Positions 24,370-32,601 of a DNA stretch of 64,000 nt are shown here, piece by piece. This DNA comes from Desulfospira joergensenii DSM 10085 (GTDB taxonomy: Bacteria > Desulfobacterota > Desulfobacteria > Desulfobacterales > Desulfobacteraceae). The stretch covers positions 434,001-498,000 of the forward strand of contig NZ_ATUG01000002.1 in NCBI RefSeq assembly GCF_000420085.1, read 5' to 3'. Numbering within the stretch: the stretch's first letter is position 1; every line of letters starts with the position of its first letter. The notes under the pieces were generated by a model, which searched no databases, was not told the DNA's origin, and saw only the letters and a list, made by a program, of their open reading frames with translations. Position numbers and translations under genes: made by a program.

Positions 24370-25599
24370 ATGAAAAACCGAGGATATTACGGCGATTTTG
24401 GCGGGGCATTTCTGCCTGAAATCCTGGTCGCCACCTTTGACCAGCTGGAACAGGCCTTTGAAACGGCCAAGAAAGATCCGTTTTTCTGGGAGAGTTATAC
24501 CCGTCTCATGGCCTCCTATTCGGGCCGGCCCACCCCCTTGACCTTTGCCGAAAACCTGACCTCCCACTTCAAGGGGGCTCGGATCTATATCAAACGGGAA
24601 GATTTGAACCACACCGGGGCCCACAAGGCCAACAACGTCATGGGCCAGGGCCTGCTGGTAAAGAAGATGGGAAAAAAACGGGTCATCGCAGAAACCGGGG
24701 CCGGCCAGCACGGGGTGGCCACGGCCACCATGGCCGCCAAATTCGGATTTGACTGCACCATCTACATGGGGGAAAAGGACGTGATGCGCCAGCGGCCCAA
24801 TGTGTTCTGGATGGAGCAGCTGGGCGCCGAGGTGGTTCCCGTGGTAGACGGAACCAGGATATTAAAGGACGCCATCAACGAGGCCTTCCGGGACTGGGTC
24901 ACCAATATGGACTCCACCCACTATGTCTTTGGCACGGCCTGCGGCCCCCATCCCTACCCCGAGATGGTGACCTGGTTCCAGTCCATTTTGGGAAAAGAGG
25001 CCAGGAATCAGATCATGGAAGTCGAGGGGAAGCTGCCCAAACGGGTCTATGCCTGTGTCGGGGGCGGGTCCAATGCCATGGGCCTGTTCTCGGGGTTCCT
25101 GGACGACCCCGTGGAGCTGGTGGGGGTGGAAGCCGGTGGAAAGGGCCTGTCGTCCGGGCTCCACGCCTCAAGACTCTGCTCGGAAGATGCCAGCCCGGGA
25201 ATCGCCCAGGGGTATAAGACCTATTTCCTCCAGGATGGGGACGGACAGATGAAGGAGACCCATTCCATATCTGCGGGGCTGGACTATGTGGGGGTTTCCC
25301 CCATCCTCTCCCGGATGTACGACCAGGGAAAGGCCCGGTTTGAGTCGGCCACGGACATTGAAGTGGTGGAGGCCCTGAAGCTGACCATGGTCAGGGAAGG
25401 TATTATCCCGGCCCTGGAATCGGCCCACGCCTTTGCCCAGGCGTTCAAGGAAGCGCCGCAATTGTCGGAACAGGACATCATCATCATCAACCAGTCCGGC
25501 CGCGGGGACAAGGATATCTTCACGGTGGCCGATGCATTTGACGATCCCAAATGGAAAGAATTCATCATTAAAAAGGCAGGAGAATACTCCCATGCTTGA
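24370..25599 (+). CDS. trpB: tryptophan synthase beta chain
   Basis: This 409-residue PLP enzyme condenses indole with serine. The PLP lysine is Lys86 in HTGAHKANN, the catalytic Glu lies in IAETGAGQHGVA, and the phosphate-binding loop is VGGGSNAMG. Length and motifs are those of the classical TrpB1, which pairs with TrpA, rather than TrpB2. It overlaps trpA by eight bases. No other trp genes (trpC, D, E or F) are present on either side, and a UTRA GntR gene precedes it. Confidence 0.95.
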   Translation: MKNRGYYGDFGGAFLPEILVATFDQLEQAFETAKKDPFFWESYTRLMASYSGRPTPLTFAENLTSHFKGARIYIKREDLNHTGAHKANNVMGQGLLVKKMGKKRVIAETGAGQHGVATATMAAKFGFDCTIYMGEKDVMRQRPNVFWMEQLGAEVVPVVDGTRILKDAINEAFRDWVTNMDSTHYVFGTACGPHPYPEMVTWFQSILGKEARNQIMEVEGKLPKRVYACVGGGSNAMGLFSGFLDDPVELVGVEAGGKGLSSGLHASRLCSEDASPGIAQGYKTYFLQDGDGQMKETHSISAGLDYVGVSPILSRMYDQGKARFESATDIEVVEALKLTMVREGIIPALESAHAFAQAFKEAPQLSEQDIIIINQSGRGDKDIFTVADAFDDPKWKEFIIKKAGEYSHA

Positions 25600-26353
25600 A
25601 GCCTATATCCGAGAAAAACAAAAGACCAAAGAGATCCTTTTGATGACCCACATTGTCATGGGGTATCCATCCTTTGAAGACTCCTATACCATTGTGAAGG
25701 AGATGGTGGAGGCCGGCGTGGACCTAATGGAACTCCAGATTCCCTTTTCCGAGCCCATGGCCGACGGGCCGGTCATCCTCCGGGCCAACCAGGTCGCCAT
25801 TGAAAAGGGCTCCACAGTTAAAAAATGCCTTGAATTCGCCCAAAAGGTGGCCCGGGATTTCCCCATTCCCTTTTTGTTCATGAGCTATGCCAATATCCTT
25901 TACCGGGACGGGTTTGACTCCTTTGCCGGGAAAATGGCCGATATCAACCTCAAGGGGGCCATCGTGCCGGACCTGCCCCCGGAAGAGAGCAGGGAGTATC
26001 TCCGGGCCATGAAAGCCCACAGCCTGAGCCCCATTTATATCTTCTCCCCTGAGACCAGTGATGAGAGAATGACCTATATCGATTCGGTCTCTTCCGGATT
26101 CATTTACTGCCTGGCCAGAAAAGGGGTAACCGGAAAAGAGACCCAGTTTTCCGATGATCTGGCCGCCTATCTCGGGCGGTGCCGCAAGGCCACCTCCTTG
26201 CCCCTGGCCGTGGGCTTCGGGGTCAAGGATAAGGCGGACATCCAATACCTTACGGGCAAGACCGACATCGCCGTGATCGGCTCCCAGACCATCCGGATCG
26301 TGGAGCAGAAAGGAGCCGGGGCCACCGGGGAGTTTATCCGGAGCCTGTTATAA
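25592..26353 (+). CDS. trpA: tryptophan synthase alpha chain
   Basis: This 253-residue TIM-barrel protein cleaves indole-3-glycerol phosphate. The catalytic acids are Glu47 (LMELQIPFSEP) and Asp58 (MADGPVI), and the phosphate-loop strands are LAVGFGVKDK and AVIGSQ. The start ATG 25592 has AGGAG upstream and overlaps the trpB stop. The YIREKQKTKEILLMTHIVMGYPSF opening is slightly shorter than typical TrpA. Its stop overlaps the stop of the convergent DUF169 gene by six bases. Confidence 0.93.
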   Translation: MLEAYIREKQKTKEILLMTHIVMGYPSFEDSYTIVKEMVEAGVDLMELQIPFSEPMADGPVILRANQVAIEKGSTVKKCLEFAQKVARDFPIPFLFMSYANILYRDGFDSFAGKMADINLKGAIVPDLPPEESREYLRAMKAHSLSPIYIFSPETSDERMTYIDSVSSGFIYCLARKGVTGKETQFSDDLAAYLGRCRKATSLPLAVGFGVKDKADIQYLTGKTDIAVIGSQTIRIVEQKGAGATGEFIRSLL

Positions 26354-27184
26354 TCCTTTGTCCCAGGTTCTTTTGCTTTTACCGATCTTTTTGTGCACGT
26401 TCTGCCAGGTGTCGGTTTTTAAAAAGGACTCTTCGTACCGGTCCGTCATCTCGGCAAACATGTCATAGGGCAGGGTAAATGAGATCTCGTCTGTCTTGAA
26501 GAACTTTCGGGCAGACGGGTCCCATCCCCCGAGAACAGCCTTTTGCCGGCCCTGGGCCAGGTAGTGCATGGGCCAGGCCACCAGGCCGCCGCAGGCCGCG
26601 CTCCAGGGGGAGGCCACCACTTCCGGATCATTGGTCACAAAGGTGGCCAGCTGGTGAAGGCCGCACAGGGCCTCGGGCCGGGAGAAAAAACTGATCAGGA
26701 CCGGGGTTTCGTCTTCCCTGAAAAGGCTTAGGGGCTTGAACACGCAATAGCTTTTGGGGGCCGGTTCCGGATCCACCTGCTCAAATATCTGCCGCAGATG
26801 ATCCGGAGAATCACAGTAGAACTCCCCCTTCATCCGGCCCGGGATGCCCGTGGACACGTAATGGATAATGGTCTCGGCCTGGGGCTTGTTAAACCCCATC
26901 CAGAAGGCGCCCCCGGGACATCCGAAATGGCTGGCCGAGAACCAGGCCAGGCTCTTCTTTTTCCGGGCCAGCCAGATCTTGCCCATGACGCATGAAAATT
27001 GGGAAAATATCTCGGCCCAGTCCACCCCATCGGCCTTTTCCTTTTCCCGGGTGGGCAGATCCGCCGGATCCGGAGTATACCCCTGATCCGGCTGTTCATC
27101 GGTGAAAAACATGCCCATGGGCTCTTCATCCATTCCCAGGATCTCCAGCAGTCCGGGCAGGGTTGCGAGGATGTCTTTGTCCAT
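26348..27184 (-). CDS. DUF169 family protein
   Basis: This 278-residue protein matches DUF169 (uncharacterised ArCR-type). Visible features are ILGMDEEPMGMFFTDEQP, Cys residues in SCVMGKIW and FGCPGGAFWMGF, and the late SPWSAACGGLVAWP segment. ATG 27184 has a strong AAGGAGG site; longer readings add a basic, unlikely N-terminus. The function is unknown, and the conserved cysteines suggest a metal or redox role. It lies 10 bases downstream of the acyl-CoA dehydrogenase gene and is probably co-transcribed with it. Confidence 0.85.
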   Translation of the reverse strand: MDKDILATLPGLLEILGMDEEPMGMFFTDEQPDQGYTPDPADLPTREKEKADGVDWAEIFSQFSCVMGKIWLARKKKSLAWFSASHFGCPGGAFWMGFNKPQAETIIHYVSTGIPGRMKGEFYCDSPDHLRQIFEQVDPEPAPKSYCVFKPLSLFREDETPVLISFFSRPEALCGLHQLATFVTNDPEVVASPWSAACGGLVAWPMHYLAQGRQKAVLGGWDPSARKFFKTDEISFTLPYDMFAEMTDRYEESFLKTDTWQNVHKKIGKSKRTWDKGL

Positions 27185-27194
27185 AAAATCCTCC

Positions 27195-28439
27195 TTATTC
27201 AAATATTTTTTCGTCCGCTGCACCGGCCTCTGCCGCATCCGATTCCATATCCCGGATCTGGCCGGTTTTTTTATTTTTCCAGTACTCCTTATACCATTCA
27301 TTGGCAATGATCATGGACATGACCTCGTTGGTCCCGGTCCAGATGGATGCAAGACGCAGATCCCTGAAGATCCGTTCCACCGGGTAGATATTGGTGTAGC
27401 CGATGCCGCCCATGACCTGCATGGTATTGTGAACCGCCTTCTGGCAGGATTCCGTGACAAATTTCTTGGACTGGGATACCAGGCGGCGGATCTGTTTGTC
27501 ATCGATCTTTTCATCCACAGCCCGGGCCGTGGTATAAATCATGGCCCGGGAGGCATCCAAAAGGGTGACCGCCTCGGCCACCTGGAAGGAGACCCCCTGG
27601 AAAGCGGCCACGGGCCGGCCGAAGGCCTTTCTCTTTGAGGTATATCCCGTGGCCACATCCACGGCAGGCACGGCCGCACCAATGGTCATGGCTGCAGTGC
27701 CCAGGCGTTCCGGGATCATCATGGTATTAAAGACATCCACCCCCCGGTTGAGTGTTCCCAGAAGATTCTCCCTGGGAACCTTTACGTCCCTGAACACCAT
27801 CCGGGCCGCTCCACCGCCCCGGCAGCCCATGAGGCCGTAGAGATACTCGGTTTTTACCCCTTGGGTCCGGTCCACGATAAAACAGGAGATCCCGTCCCGG
27901 GGATCGGCATCCGGATCGGTCCGGGCATAGACCAGGAAGAAATCCGCGCCTTCTCCTCCGACGATGAACCGCTTCTGGCCGTTGAGGATAAAATGATCTC
28001 CCTTGTCCCGGGCCAGGGTCGAGGTGCCAAAGAAGTCAGACCCGCCCCGGGGCTCGGTCAGGCATTCCGCTGCAAAGATCTCTCCTTTAAGCAGGGGTTT
28101 TACGTACTTCTCCTTCTGGGCGTCATTGCCGTGGAGGATGATGGCGTCGCAGACCAGTTCCGCCCCCACCCCGAAGGTGCAGGCAAAGATATACCCCAGG
28201 ACCCCGATCTCCTCCATGACCATGCAGGTGGAGACCCAGTCCAGATTCCTTCCCCCCCATTTTTCAGGATACCGGCATCCCATGAGGTTTCGTTTGCCCG
28301 CCTCCTGGAGAAACTCCTTTGGAAACCGGATCTTGTCCTCATCCATGTCCAGGATCATCTTTCTTGGAATGGAATTGACAAAATCCCGGGCCTCCTGGCG
28401 TAATTTTTTTTGTTCTTCGTTCAGCAGAAAATCAAACAT
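27195..28439 (-). CDS. acyl-CoA dehydrogenase family protein
   Basis: This 414-residue flavoprotein has the acyl-CoA dehydrogenase order. A helical N-domain is followed by the FAD and substrate region AAECLTEPRGGSDFFGT (about residues 125-141) and the GISCFIVDRTQGV strand. The C-terminal helical domain contains QVMGGIGYTNIYPVERIFRDLR. The segment equivalent to the MCAD catalytic-Glu loop reads WTGTNEVMS, with Thr where MCAD-type enzymes have Glu, so the catalytic base must be elsewhere or differs. It is divergent from a TetR gene with a shared operator, so it is probably repressed until an acyl-CoA ligand appears. Confidence 0.9.
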   Translation of the reverse strand: MFDFLLNEEQKKLRQEARDFVNSIPRKMILDMDEDKIRFPKEFLQEAGKRNLMGCRYPEKWGGRNLDWVSTCMVMEEIGVLGYIFACTFGVGAELVCDAIILHGNDAQKEKYVKPLLKGEIFAAECLTEPRGGSDFFGTSTLARDKGDHFILNGQKRFIVGGEGADFFLVYARTDPDADPRDGISCFIVDRTQGVKTEYLYGLMGCRGGGAARMVFRDVKVPRENLLGTLNRGVDVFNTMMIPERLGTAAMTIGAAVPAVDVATGYTSKRKAFGRPVAAFQGVSFQVAEAVTLLDASRAMIYTTARAVDEKIDDKQIRRLVSQSKKFVTESCQKAVHNTMQVMGGIGYTNIYPVERIFRDLRLASIWTGTNEVMSMIIANEWYKEYWKNKKTGQIRDMESDAAEAGAADEKIFE

Positions 28440-28521
28440 GTGAAAATCCTTATTTATTCTTATCTGTTATGCCCCATTATAGTGATCTTTGGAAATAAAA
28501 AACAGAAAAATTCGCTTGATA

Positions 28522-28542
28522 ATAAACGAATGAACATTTAAT
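28522..28542. promoter_or_regulatory. TetR operator-like palindrome (upstream copy)
   Basis: ATAAACGAATGAACATTTAA lies nine bases before the TetR start and in the divergent promoter region of the acyl-CoA dehydrogenase. It contains the inverted AACGAAT/TGAACATT half-sites repeated downstream of tetR at 29129-29156. Confidence 0.65.
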
Positions 28543-28550
28543 ATACTCCC

Positions 28551-29123
28551 ATGAGAATCAAAGATGATAATAAGAAAAAGGCCCTGTTTAAGGCAACCAT
28601 TAAACTGGTCAATGAAATTGGTTTTTCCGCCGCTTCCGTATCCAAGATCGCAAAAGAGGCCGAGGTCTCCCCGGCCACCCTGTACACCTATTACAAAAAC
28701 AAGGAAGATCTGCTGGTCTCCACCTATCTGGAGATCAAACAGGACATGAGCCGTGCCGCTCTTGAAGGTTTTGACGATTCCCTTCCCCTCCGGGACATCC
28801 TGGAAAAAACCTGGCTGAAGCTTTTCCGGTTCATTTCAGACCATCCGGACTATTACCGGTTCAGTGAACAGTTTGCCAGCTCTCCCTTTTCAGAACGGGT
28901 GGATCAGGAAAAAGTGGAGTATTATTTCGTTCCACTGATTCGGGCCCTGGAAAAGGGGATAAGACAGAAGATCATCAAAGATGTGGACCGTCATTTTTTA
29001 GGAGCCTTTATGTTTCATCCCATCTCATACCTGGCCAACCATAGGGTATGCAGAGGATTTGATCTGGACGATCACGATCTGGAAACTGCATTTTCCATGG
29101 CCTGGGATGCCGTTAAATTTTAA
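28551..29123 (+). CDS. TetR/AcrR-family regulator
   Basis: This 190-residue repressor has the TetR helix-turn-helix (LVNEIGFSAASVSKIAKEAEVSPATLYTYYKNKEDLL in substance, residues 17-54). A helical ligand domain with no specific signature follows. It is divergent from the acyl-CoA dehydrogenase and flanked on both sides by similar palindromes, consistent with autoregulation and control of neighbouring lipid or acyl-CoA genes. FadR/AcnR-type acyl-CoA ligands are plausible by context only. Confidence 0.9.
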   Translation: MRIKDDNKKKALFKATIKLVNEIGFSAASVSKIAKEAEVSPATLYTYYKNKEDLLVSTYLEIKQDMSRAALEGFDDSLPLRDILEKTWLKLFRFISDHPDYYRFSEQFASSPFSERVDQEKVEYYFVPLIRALEKGIRQKIIKDVDRHFLGAFMFHPISYLANHRVCRGFDLDDHDLETAFSMAWDAVKF

Positions 29124-29128
29124 AAATT

Positions 29129-29156
29129 GTTTATAAACGAATGTTCATTTATAAAC
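29129..29156. promoter_or_regulatory. TetR operator-like palindrome (downstream copy)
   Basis: A 28-base near-perfect palindrome with arms GTTTATAAA and TTTATAAAC around CGAATGTTCAT. It shares the ATAAACGAATG half-site with the upstream copy. It precedes the SDR remnant, which was probably part of the same regulon. Confidence 0.68.
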
Positions 29157-29225
29157 AATCATTCAATGGAAAAATTAAATGAAACAGAGATGATATTCCC
29201 GGCCCGGAATGCCGGAGGAACTAAA

Positions 29226-29497
29226 ATGGGAGAGATAGAAGACAGATTTAAAATGCTCATGATTACCGATACAGGGACAGATACCGGTGCATTGATAACC
29301 GAAACCTTTATGCAAAACGGGTGGACCGTTGTGGCGACCATGGAATCCCAAGAAGGCCGGGAGTCTTCAAGCCGGCCCTCACGAAACCGGTAAACATCAT
29401 TGATGTCAGCGCCCGGGACGAGCTCAGGGCATCCATTCTAATCGGGATCCATCAATCGGTCAATGCCGTGATCCTCTCCAAAAGAGAGGATCTTTGA
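29226..29497 (+). pseudogene. truncated, frameshifted SDR-like remnant
   Basis: ATG 29226 follows an excellent GGAGG site. The first frame reads MLMITDTGTDTGALITETFMQNGWTVVATMES in substance, the nucleotide-binding start of a short-chain dehydrogenase, and stops at 29393. Shifting frame near 29365 restores a sensible continuation (FKPALTKPVNIIDVSARDEL and onward) to TGA 29495-29497. The rest of an SDR (Tyr-Lys active site) is absent. This looks like a decayed gene; a sequencing error explains only the frameshift, not the truncation. Confidence 0.6.
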
Positions 29498-29519
29498 CTG
29501 AAATAAAGAATAAAATAAA

Positions 29520-30644
29520 TTGGGGGCCGGGAAATTTTTTCAATTGTTCATATGGGGTTTGGGGATTATATCTTTAGGAGGTATTTTGTGTTTTAACTGC
29601 TCTTCACAGGGGAAGCTTACGGATGAAAAATTCTTGTCAAGGATGGTGAGATCCCCTGGGTTCGATCCTGTTAAAAATGAATTCATCAATTCCCGGCCTG
29701 GTATCTCAGAACAACTTATGGAAAACACGAGGAACTTTGGATTGATCCGGGACTGGTTTGCAAAAGGGGGATATCGGAGACCTGAAACCCGCCTGTCCGA
29801 GGTGATTCCGGATATGACCTGCTTCATGGAACCTTCCGGCCATGCCAGGGTCATCTGGTTCGGCCACTCAACTCTCCTGTTGAGGATGTCCAAAAAAAAC
29901 ATCCTGATCGATCCCATGTTTTCCAACGCAGCATCCCCGGTGGGATTCATGGTCAAACGGTTTCAAAAGCCGGTCCTGCCCCTGTCCGGCCTGCCCGGCA
30001 TCGACCATATTCTGATCTCCCACGATCATTATGACCATCTGGATAAGGACTCCATCAAATTTTTCAGGGATCAAAAAACCCAATTCACGGTTCCCCTGGG
30101 CCTGGGTTCCCATCTGGTGAGGTGGGGCATTGCTCCGGGGAGAATCACCGAACTGGACTGGTGGGAAAGCGTCTCAAAAGGAGAGATTGAATTCATCGCC
30201 GCGCCGGCCCGGCATTTTTCCGGCAGAAGCCTCACCCGGAGAAATAAGACCCTCTGGGCCTCCTGGATCATCCGGGACAGATCACAGAGCCTCTATTTTT
30301 CCGGGGATTCCGGGTATGACACTCATTTTACTGAAATCGGGGAAAAATACGGCCCCTTTGACTTGGCCTTCATGGAAAACGGCCAGTACAATGTGCACTG
30401 GAAACAGGTCCATATGATGCCCCGGGAAACCGCCCAGGCCTGCGTGGATGTAAAGGCCAAAAGACTTTTCCCCATTCACTGGGGAATGTTTGTGCTGTCC
30501 ATGCATGCCTGGTATGAACCGGCCGAAGAAATTACCAGGGAAGCTGAACTCAGGGAGATTGATCTGATAACCCCGAAGCTGGGTGAGCCGGTCACCATTG
30601 ATAATACGCTTAAAACGGATTCCTGGTGGCAGGGATTGAAGTGA
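29520..30644 (+). CDS. MBL-fold metal-dependent hydrolase (NAPE-PLD/UlaG-like)
   Basis: This protein of up to 374 residues begins with a hydrophobic leader containing Cys residues (GGILCFNC), so it is probably membrane-anchored or a lipoprotein. The metallo-beta-lactamase fold is shown by VIWFGHSTLLLRM, the metal motif SHDHYDHLD, a later His in PARHFSG, SGDSGYDTHF and FPIHWG. This pattern is that of NAPE-phospholipase-D-like and UlaG-like hydrolases. The listed start is TTG with no clear ribosome binding site and is uncertain. The substrate is unknown, possibly a phosphodiester or lactone. Confidence 0.82.
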   Translation: MGAGKFFQLFIWGLGIISLGGILCFNCSSQGKLTDEKFLSRMVRSPGFDPVKNEFINSRPGISEQLMENTRNFGLIRDWFAKGGYRRPETRLSEVIPDMTCFMEPSGHARVIWFGHSTLLLRMSKKNILIDPMFSNAASPVGFMVKRFQKPVLPLSGLPGIDHILISHDHYDHLDKDSIKFFRDQKTQFTVPLGLGSHLVRWGIAPGRITELDWWESVSKGEIEFIAAPARHFSGRSLTRRNKTLWASWIIRDRSQSLYFSGDSGYDTHFTEIGEKYGPFDLAFMENGQYNVHWKQVHMMPRETAQACVDVKAKRLFPIHWGMFVLSMHAWYEPAEEITREAELREIDLITPKLGEPVTIDNTLKTDSWWQGLK

Positions 30645-30675
30645 TCCGGTCGGGCCGGACGCAGCCCGCACCTGG

Positions 30676-30702
30676 ATTCACGGCGGCACAGTCGCCGTGA
30701 AT
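30676..30702. terminator. stem-loop between convergent genes
   Basis: ATTCACGGCG pairs perfectly with CGCCGTGAAT around a seven-base loop. It lies between the MBL-fold gene (+) and the DUF364 gene (-). There is no T tract immediately after either arm, so its efficiency as a terminator is uncertain. Confidence 0.45.
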
Positions 30703-30827
30703 GCGAAGGCGATCAGAACCCTTTTGTGCCCGATTCCGGCGTCGGGTTAGGGTGTTCACAATAAACTGAAAGGTTCCTCTCCTGAGATCTCTGGTCATGA
30801 GCAAAGGCAATTGAAAAAAGAATCAAT

Positions 30828-31586
30828 TCAGGGAGTAAGGCAGATCGTCTCAAAGTCCATGTGCGGTTTCAGGGTTTTTGTTCCGCCGCCTTCGGAAACA
30901 ATCCTCTCCACGGCAGAGGCATCTCTGACCCGGACGCCGGCAATATGGGTCACCGGTGTGTCCGAGAAAACCTCGGGCCGCATAAAGGAAGATGGACCCA
31001 GAATCACGGCAGACCGGATATTCCCAAGACCGGAGAGAAGTTCATCCATGGTGTTGGCGACCAGGGATGTCGCTGTGATCAGGGCAACATCACAGACGGC
31101 AAGCAGGGAAGGTCCTTGATCAGGAGGCAGGGTGCCGGGTTTGTCACGGTTCAGTTCCAGGATATCCAGGCGGCATCCAATCCGCTTAAGCCGGGGAATC
31201 AGGGGGCCGAAAAACCCGGCCATGACCACATGCTCGGTCGGCTGAATATCGATAAGTTCAAGAATTTCATTGGAAACGGTTTTTGGACGGGGCGCCCCCG
31301 AAGCAAGGGCATTGGCCGTGGCAAGGCCGATTGTCCGGGAAAGTGGATCATCGGCAGCATCCAGGTAATTGAGAAGCTCTTTTGCCGGTCTTCCGGCAAG
31401 CGTTCCGGCTTTCGTCTGATGGCAGCACCCTTTGGAGAGTCGGTGACCTGTCCATGCAATCCCCGTGTGGCCGTTATCCAGCCTCACACTGGTATACACA
31501 AGCCCGATGCGCACATCCGCCGCAAAGAGACCTTTTGAAACCGGGGTCATCAAGTCGATTATCTTATGCTGAATAGGTTTATTCAT
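30828..31586 (-). CDS. DUF364 family protein
   Basis: This 252-residue protein shows the DUF364 (putative heavy-metal chelation / Rossmann-like) pattern. An N-terminal DVRIGLVYTSVRLDNGHTGIAW strand is followed by VVMAGFFGPLIPRLKRIG and CDVALITATSLVANTMDELL. A VILGPSSFMRPEVF segment and a final GGGTKTLKPH also fit. Members are thought to bind metals or corrinoid/siderophore-like ligands; the role is unproven. It is isolated, on the minus strand. Confidence 0.82.
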   Translation of the reverse strand: MNKPIQHKIIDLMTPVSKGLFAADVRIGLVYTSVRLDNGHTGIAWTGHRLSKGCCHQTKAGTLAGRPAKELLNYLDAADDPLSRTIGLATANALASGAPRPKTVSNEILELIDIQPTEHVVMAGFFGPLIPRLKRIGCRLDILELNRDKPGTLPPDQGPSLLAVCDVALITATSLVANTMDELLSGLGNIRSAVILGPSSFMRPEVFSDTPVTHIAGVRVRDASAVERIVSEGGGTKTLKPHMDFETICLTP

Positions 31587-31612
31587 GGATGGTCCTTGAA
31601 GTGGTTTTTATA

Positions 31613-32172
31613 AACTAACGGCCAACCGAGCGGTTTGAAAGCCTCTGGGCCGGCAGTTCAGCTTAACTGGATATTATCTTTTTTTTATCATTGTTTTCTC
31701 AGATAAGGTTGAATTCAGGGCCGCCGAGCAAACAAGAGACTCGCCTCTTGCGGTCTGCTGCAACGACGCGTTATGTCAAGAATTGCCTTTACATAAGATG
31801 TTTTTCATAAGTGTGGTAAATACCTATACGGGCTGAAATAAAAACAATATTACACAATACGATAAAAGCATAAAGAAGCCTAGACGGATTTGCCTCAAGG
31901 ATGTAAATTAATCCTGAAATTAGATTTCCCAGTATCAGCCAAATCCAAAATCTTGAGCGCAAAGGAAAGGGGCCATAAAATTTATTCAATTTACTGGAAA
32001 CCTTATTCGGGTTCATAAAACAAGCGGAATGATAAGGTCCTAAAATTTTAGAAGAAATGAGCAGATCTTTTTTATATTCGATTGGTTTTCCGCATTCGGT
32101 ACAATAAATTTTTTTTATACTTCGCATGAGTTTTTAAAAAGCTTTAAATTGACTTGTGATTTTGGGCATAAC
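31613..32172 (-). mobile_element. possible lone integron-type gene cassette
   Basis: Reading the minus strand, a core-like GTTATGC (32166-32172) precedes the small gene. The gene is followed by ACATAAC (31770-31776), which differs by one base from the complement of that core. A terminal core GTTAGTT lies at 31613-31619. The implied attC is about 164 bases, and its inner arms pair only weakly. The segment is AT-rich and holds a single small gene, as cassettes do. Confidence 0.42.
31789..32127 (-). CDS. small membrane protein with zinc-ribbon N-terminus
   Basis: This 112-residue protein is not assigned to a family. The N-terminus has CTECGKPIEYKKDLL and a later Cys in HSACF, a zinc-ribbon-like set. 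Residues about 57-75 and 83-103 are hydrophobic and predict two membrane helices. It is AT-rich compared with neighbours and enclosed by core-site-like motifs, which suggests acquisition as a cassette. Confidence 0.6.
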   Translation of the reverse strand: MRSIKKIYCTECGKPIEYKKDLLISSKILGPYHSACFMNPNKVSSKLNKFYGPFPLRSRFWIWLILGNLISGLIYILEANPSRLLYAFIVLCNIVFISARIGIYHTYEKHLM

Positions 32173-32400
32173 ATAGATGATGTATTTGCGGAAGTTTCCA
32201 TTTTTTAATCTTTATCCCAGAAGCCATATGCAAAACCCATTGAAAAGTCAAGGGATTCTGCTGATATTGATTATATGTAAGGAGAGTGTGCGCCTATATT
32301 TCAAGAGGCGGGATTCCTGGATTGTTCAGCATGCAAAAGCAGGCAGGGTATTTATCAACCGGCCGGGGCAGACTACGGCTCCGCAGAGTGAAGAATTCTA
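32173..32400. other. intergenic, no supported gene
   Basis: An ORF of 74 codons starts at 32177 on the + strand, but it has no family resemblance and lacks a ribosome binding site. I do not call it. The region otherwise shows no repeats. Confidence 0.4.
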
Positions 32401-32492
32401 AGAGCCTCTAAATTCCATTGCGCTGGAGGGGAAAAACTCACTTCGTTCAAACAATTTCCCCTCTTAACCGCTTCATTCCATTAAGAGGCTCT
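32401..32492. repeat. 92-bp nested palindrome
   Basis: The outer arms AGAGCCTCT (32401-32409) and AGAGGCTCT (32484-32492) enclose the inner arms GAGGGGAAA (32426-32434) and TTTCCCCTC (32455-32463). The nested structure resembles a MITE or REP-like element or a structured RNA. No ORF is inside. Confidence 0.6.
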
Positions 32493-32601
32493 ACAGAATC
32501 CCACTCCATGTCTCCGCCGCAGCCCGCCCCGGCCTCCCCGGCGAATAATCGTTTTTATATCATTTGAATCCCAATGAGGCGGTTTTTCTCGACCGGGTTT
32601 G

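Noticed and set aside
32177..32401. 74-codon plus-strand ORF
   Set aside because: No start context and no similarity recognised; ends at the palindromic element.
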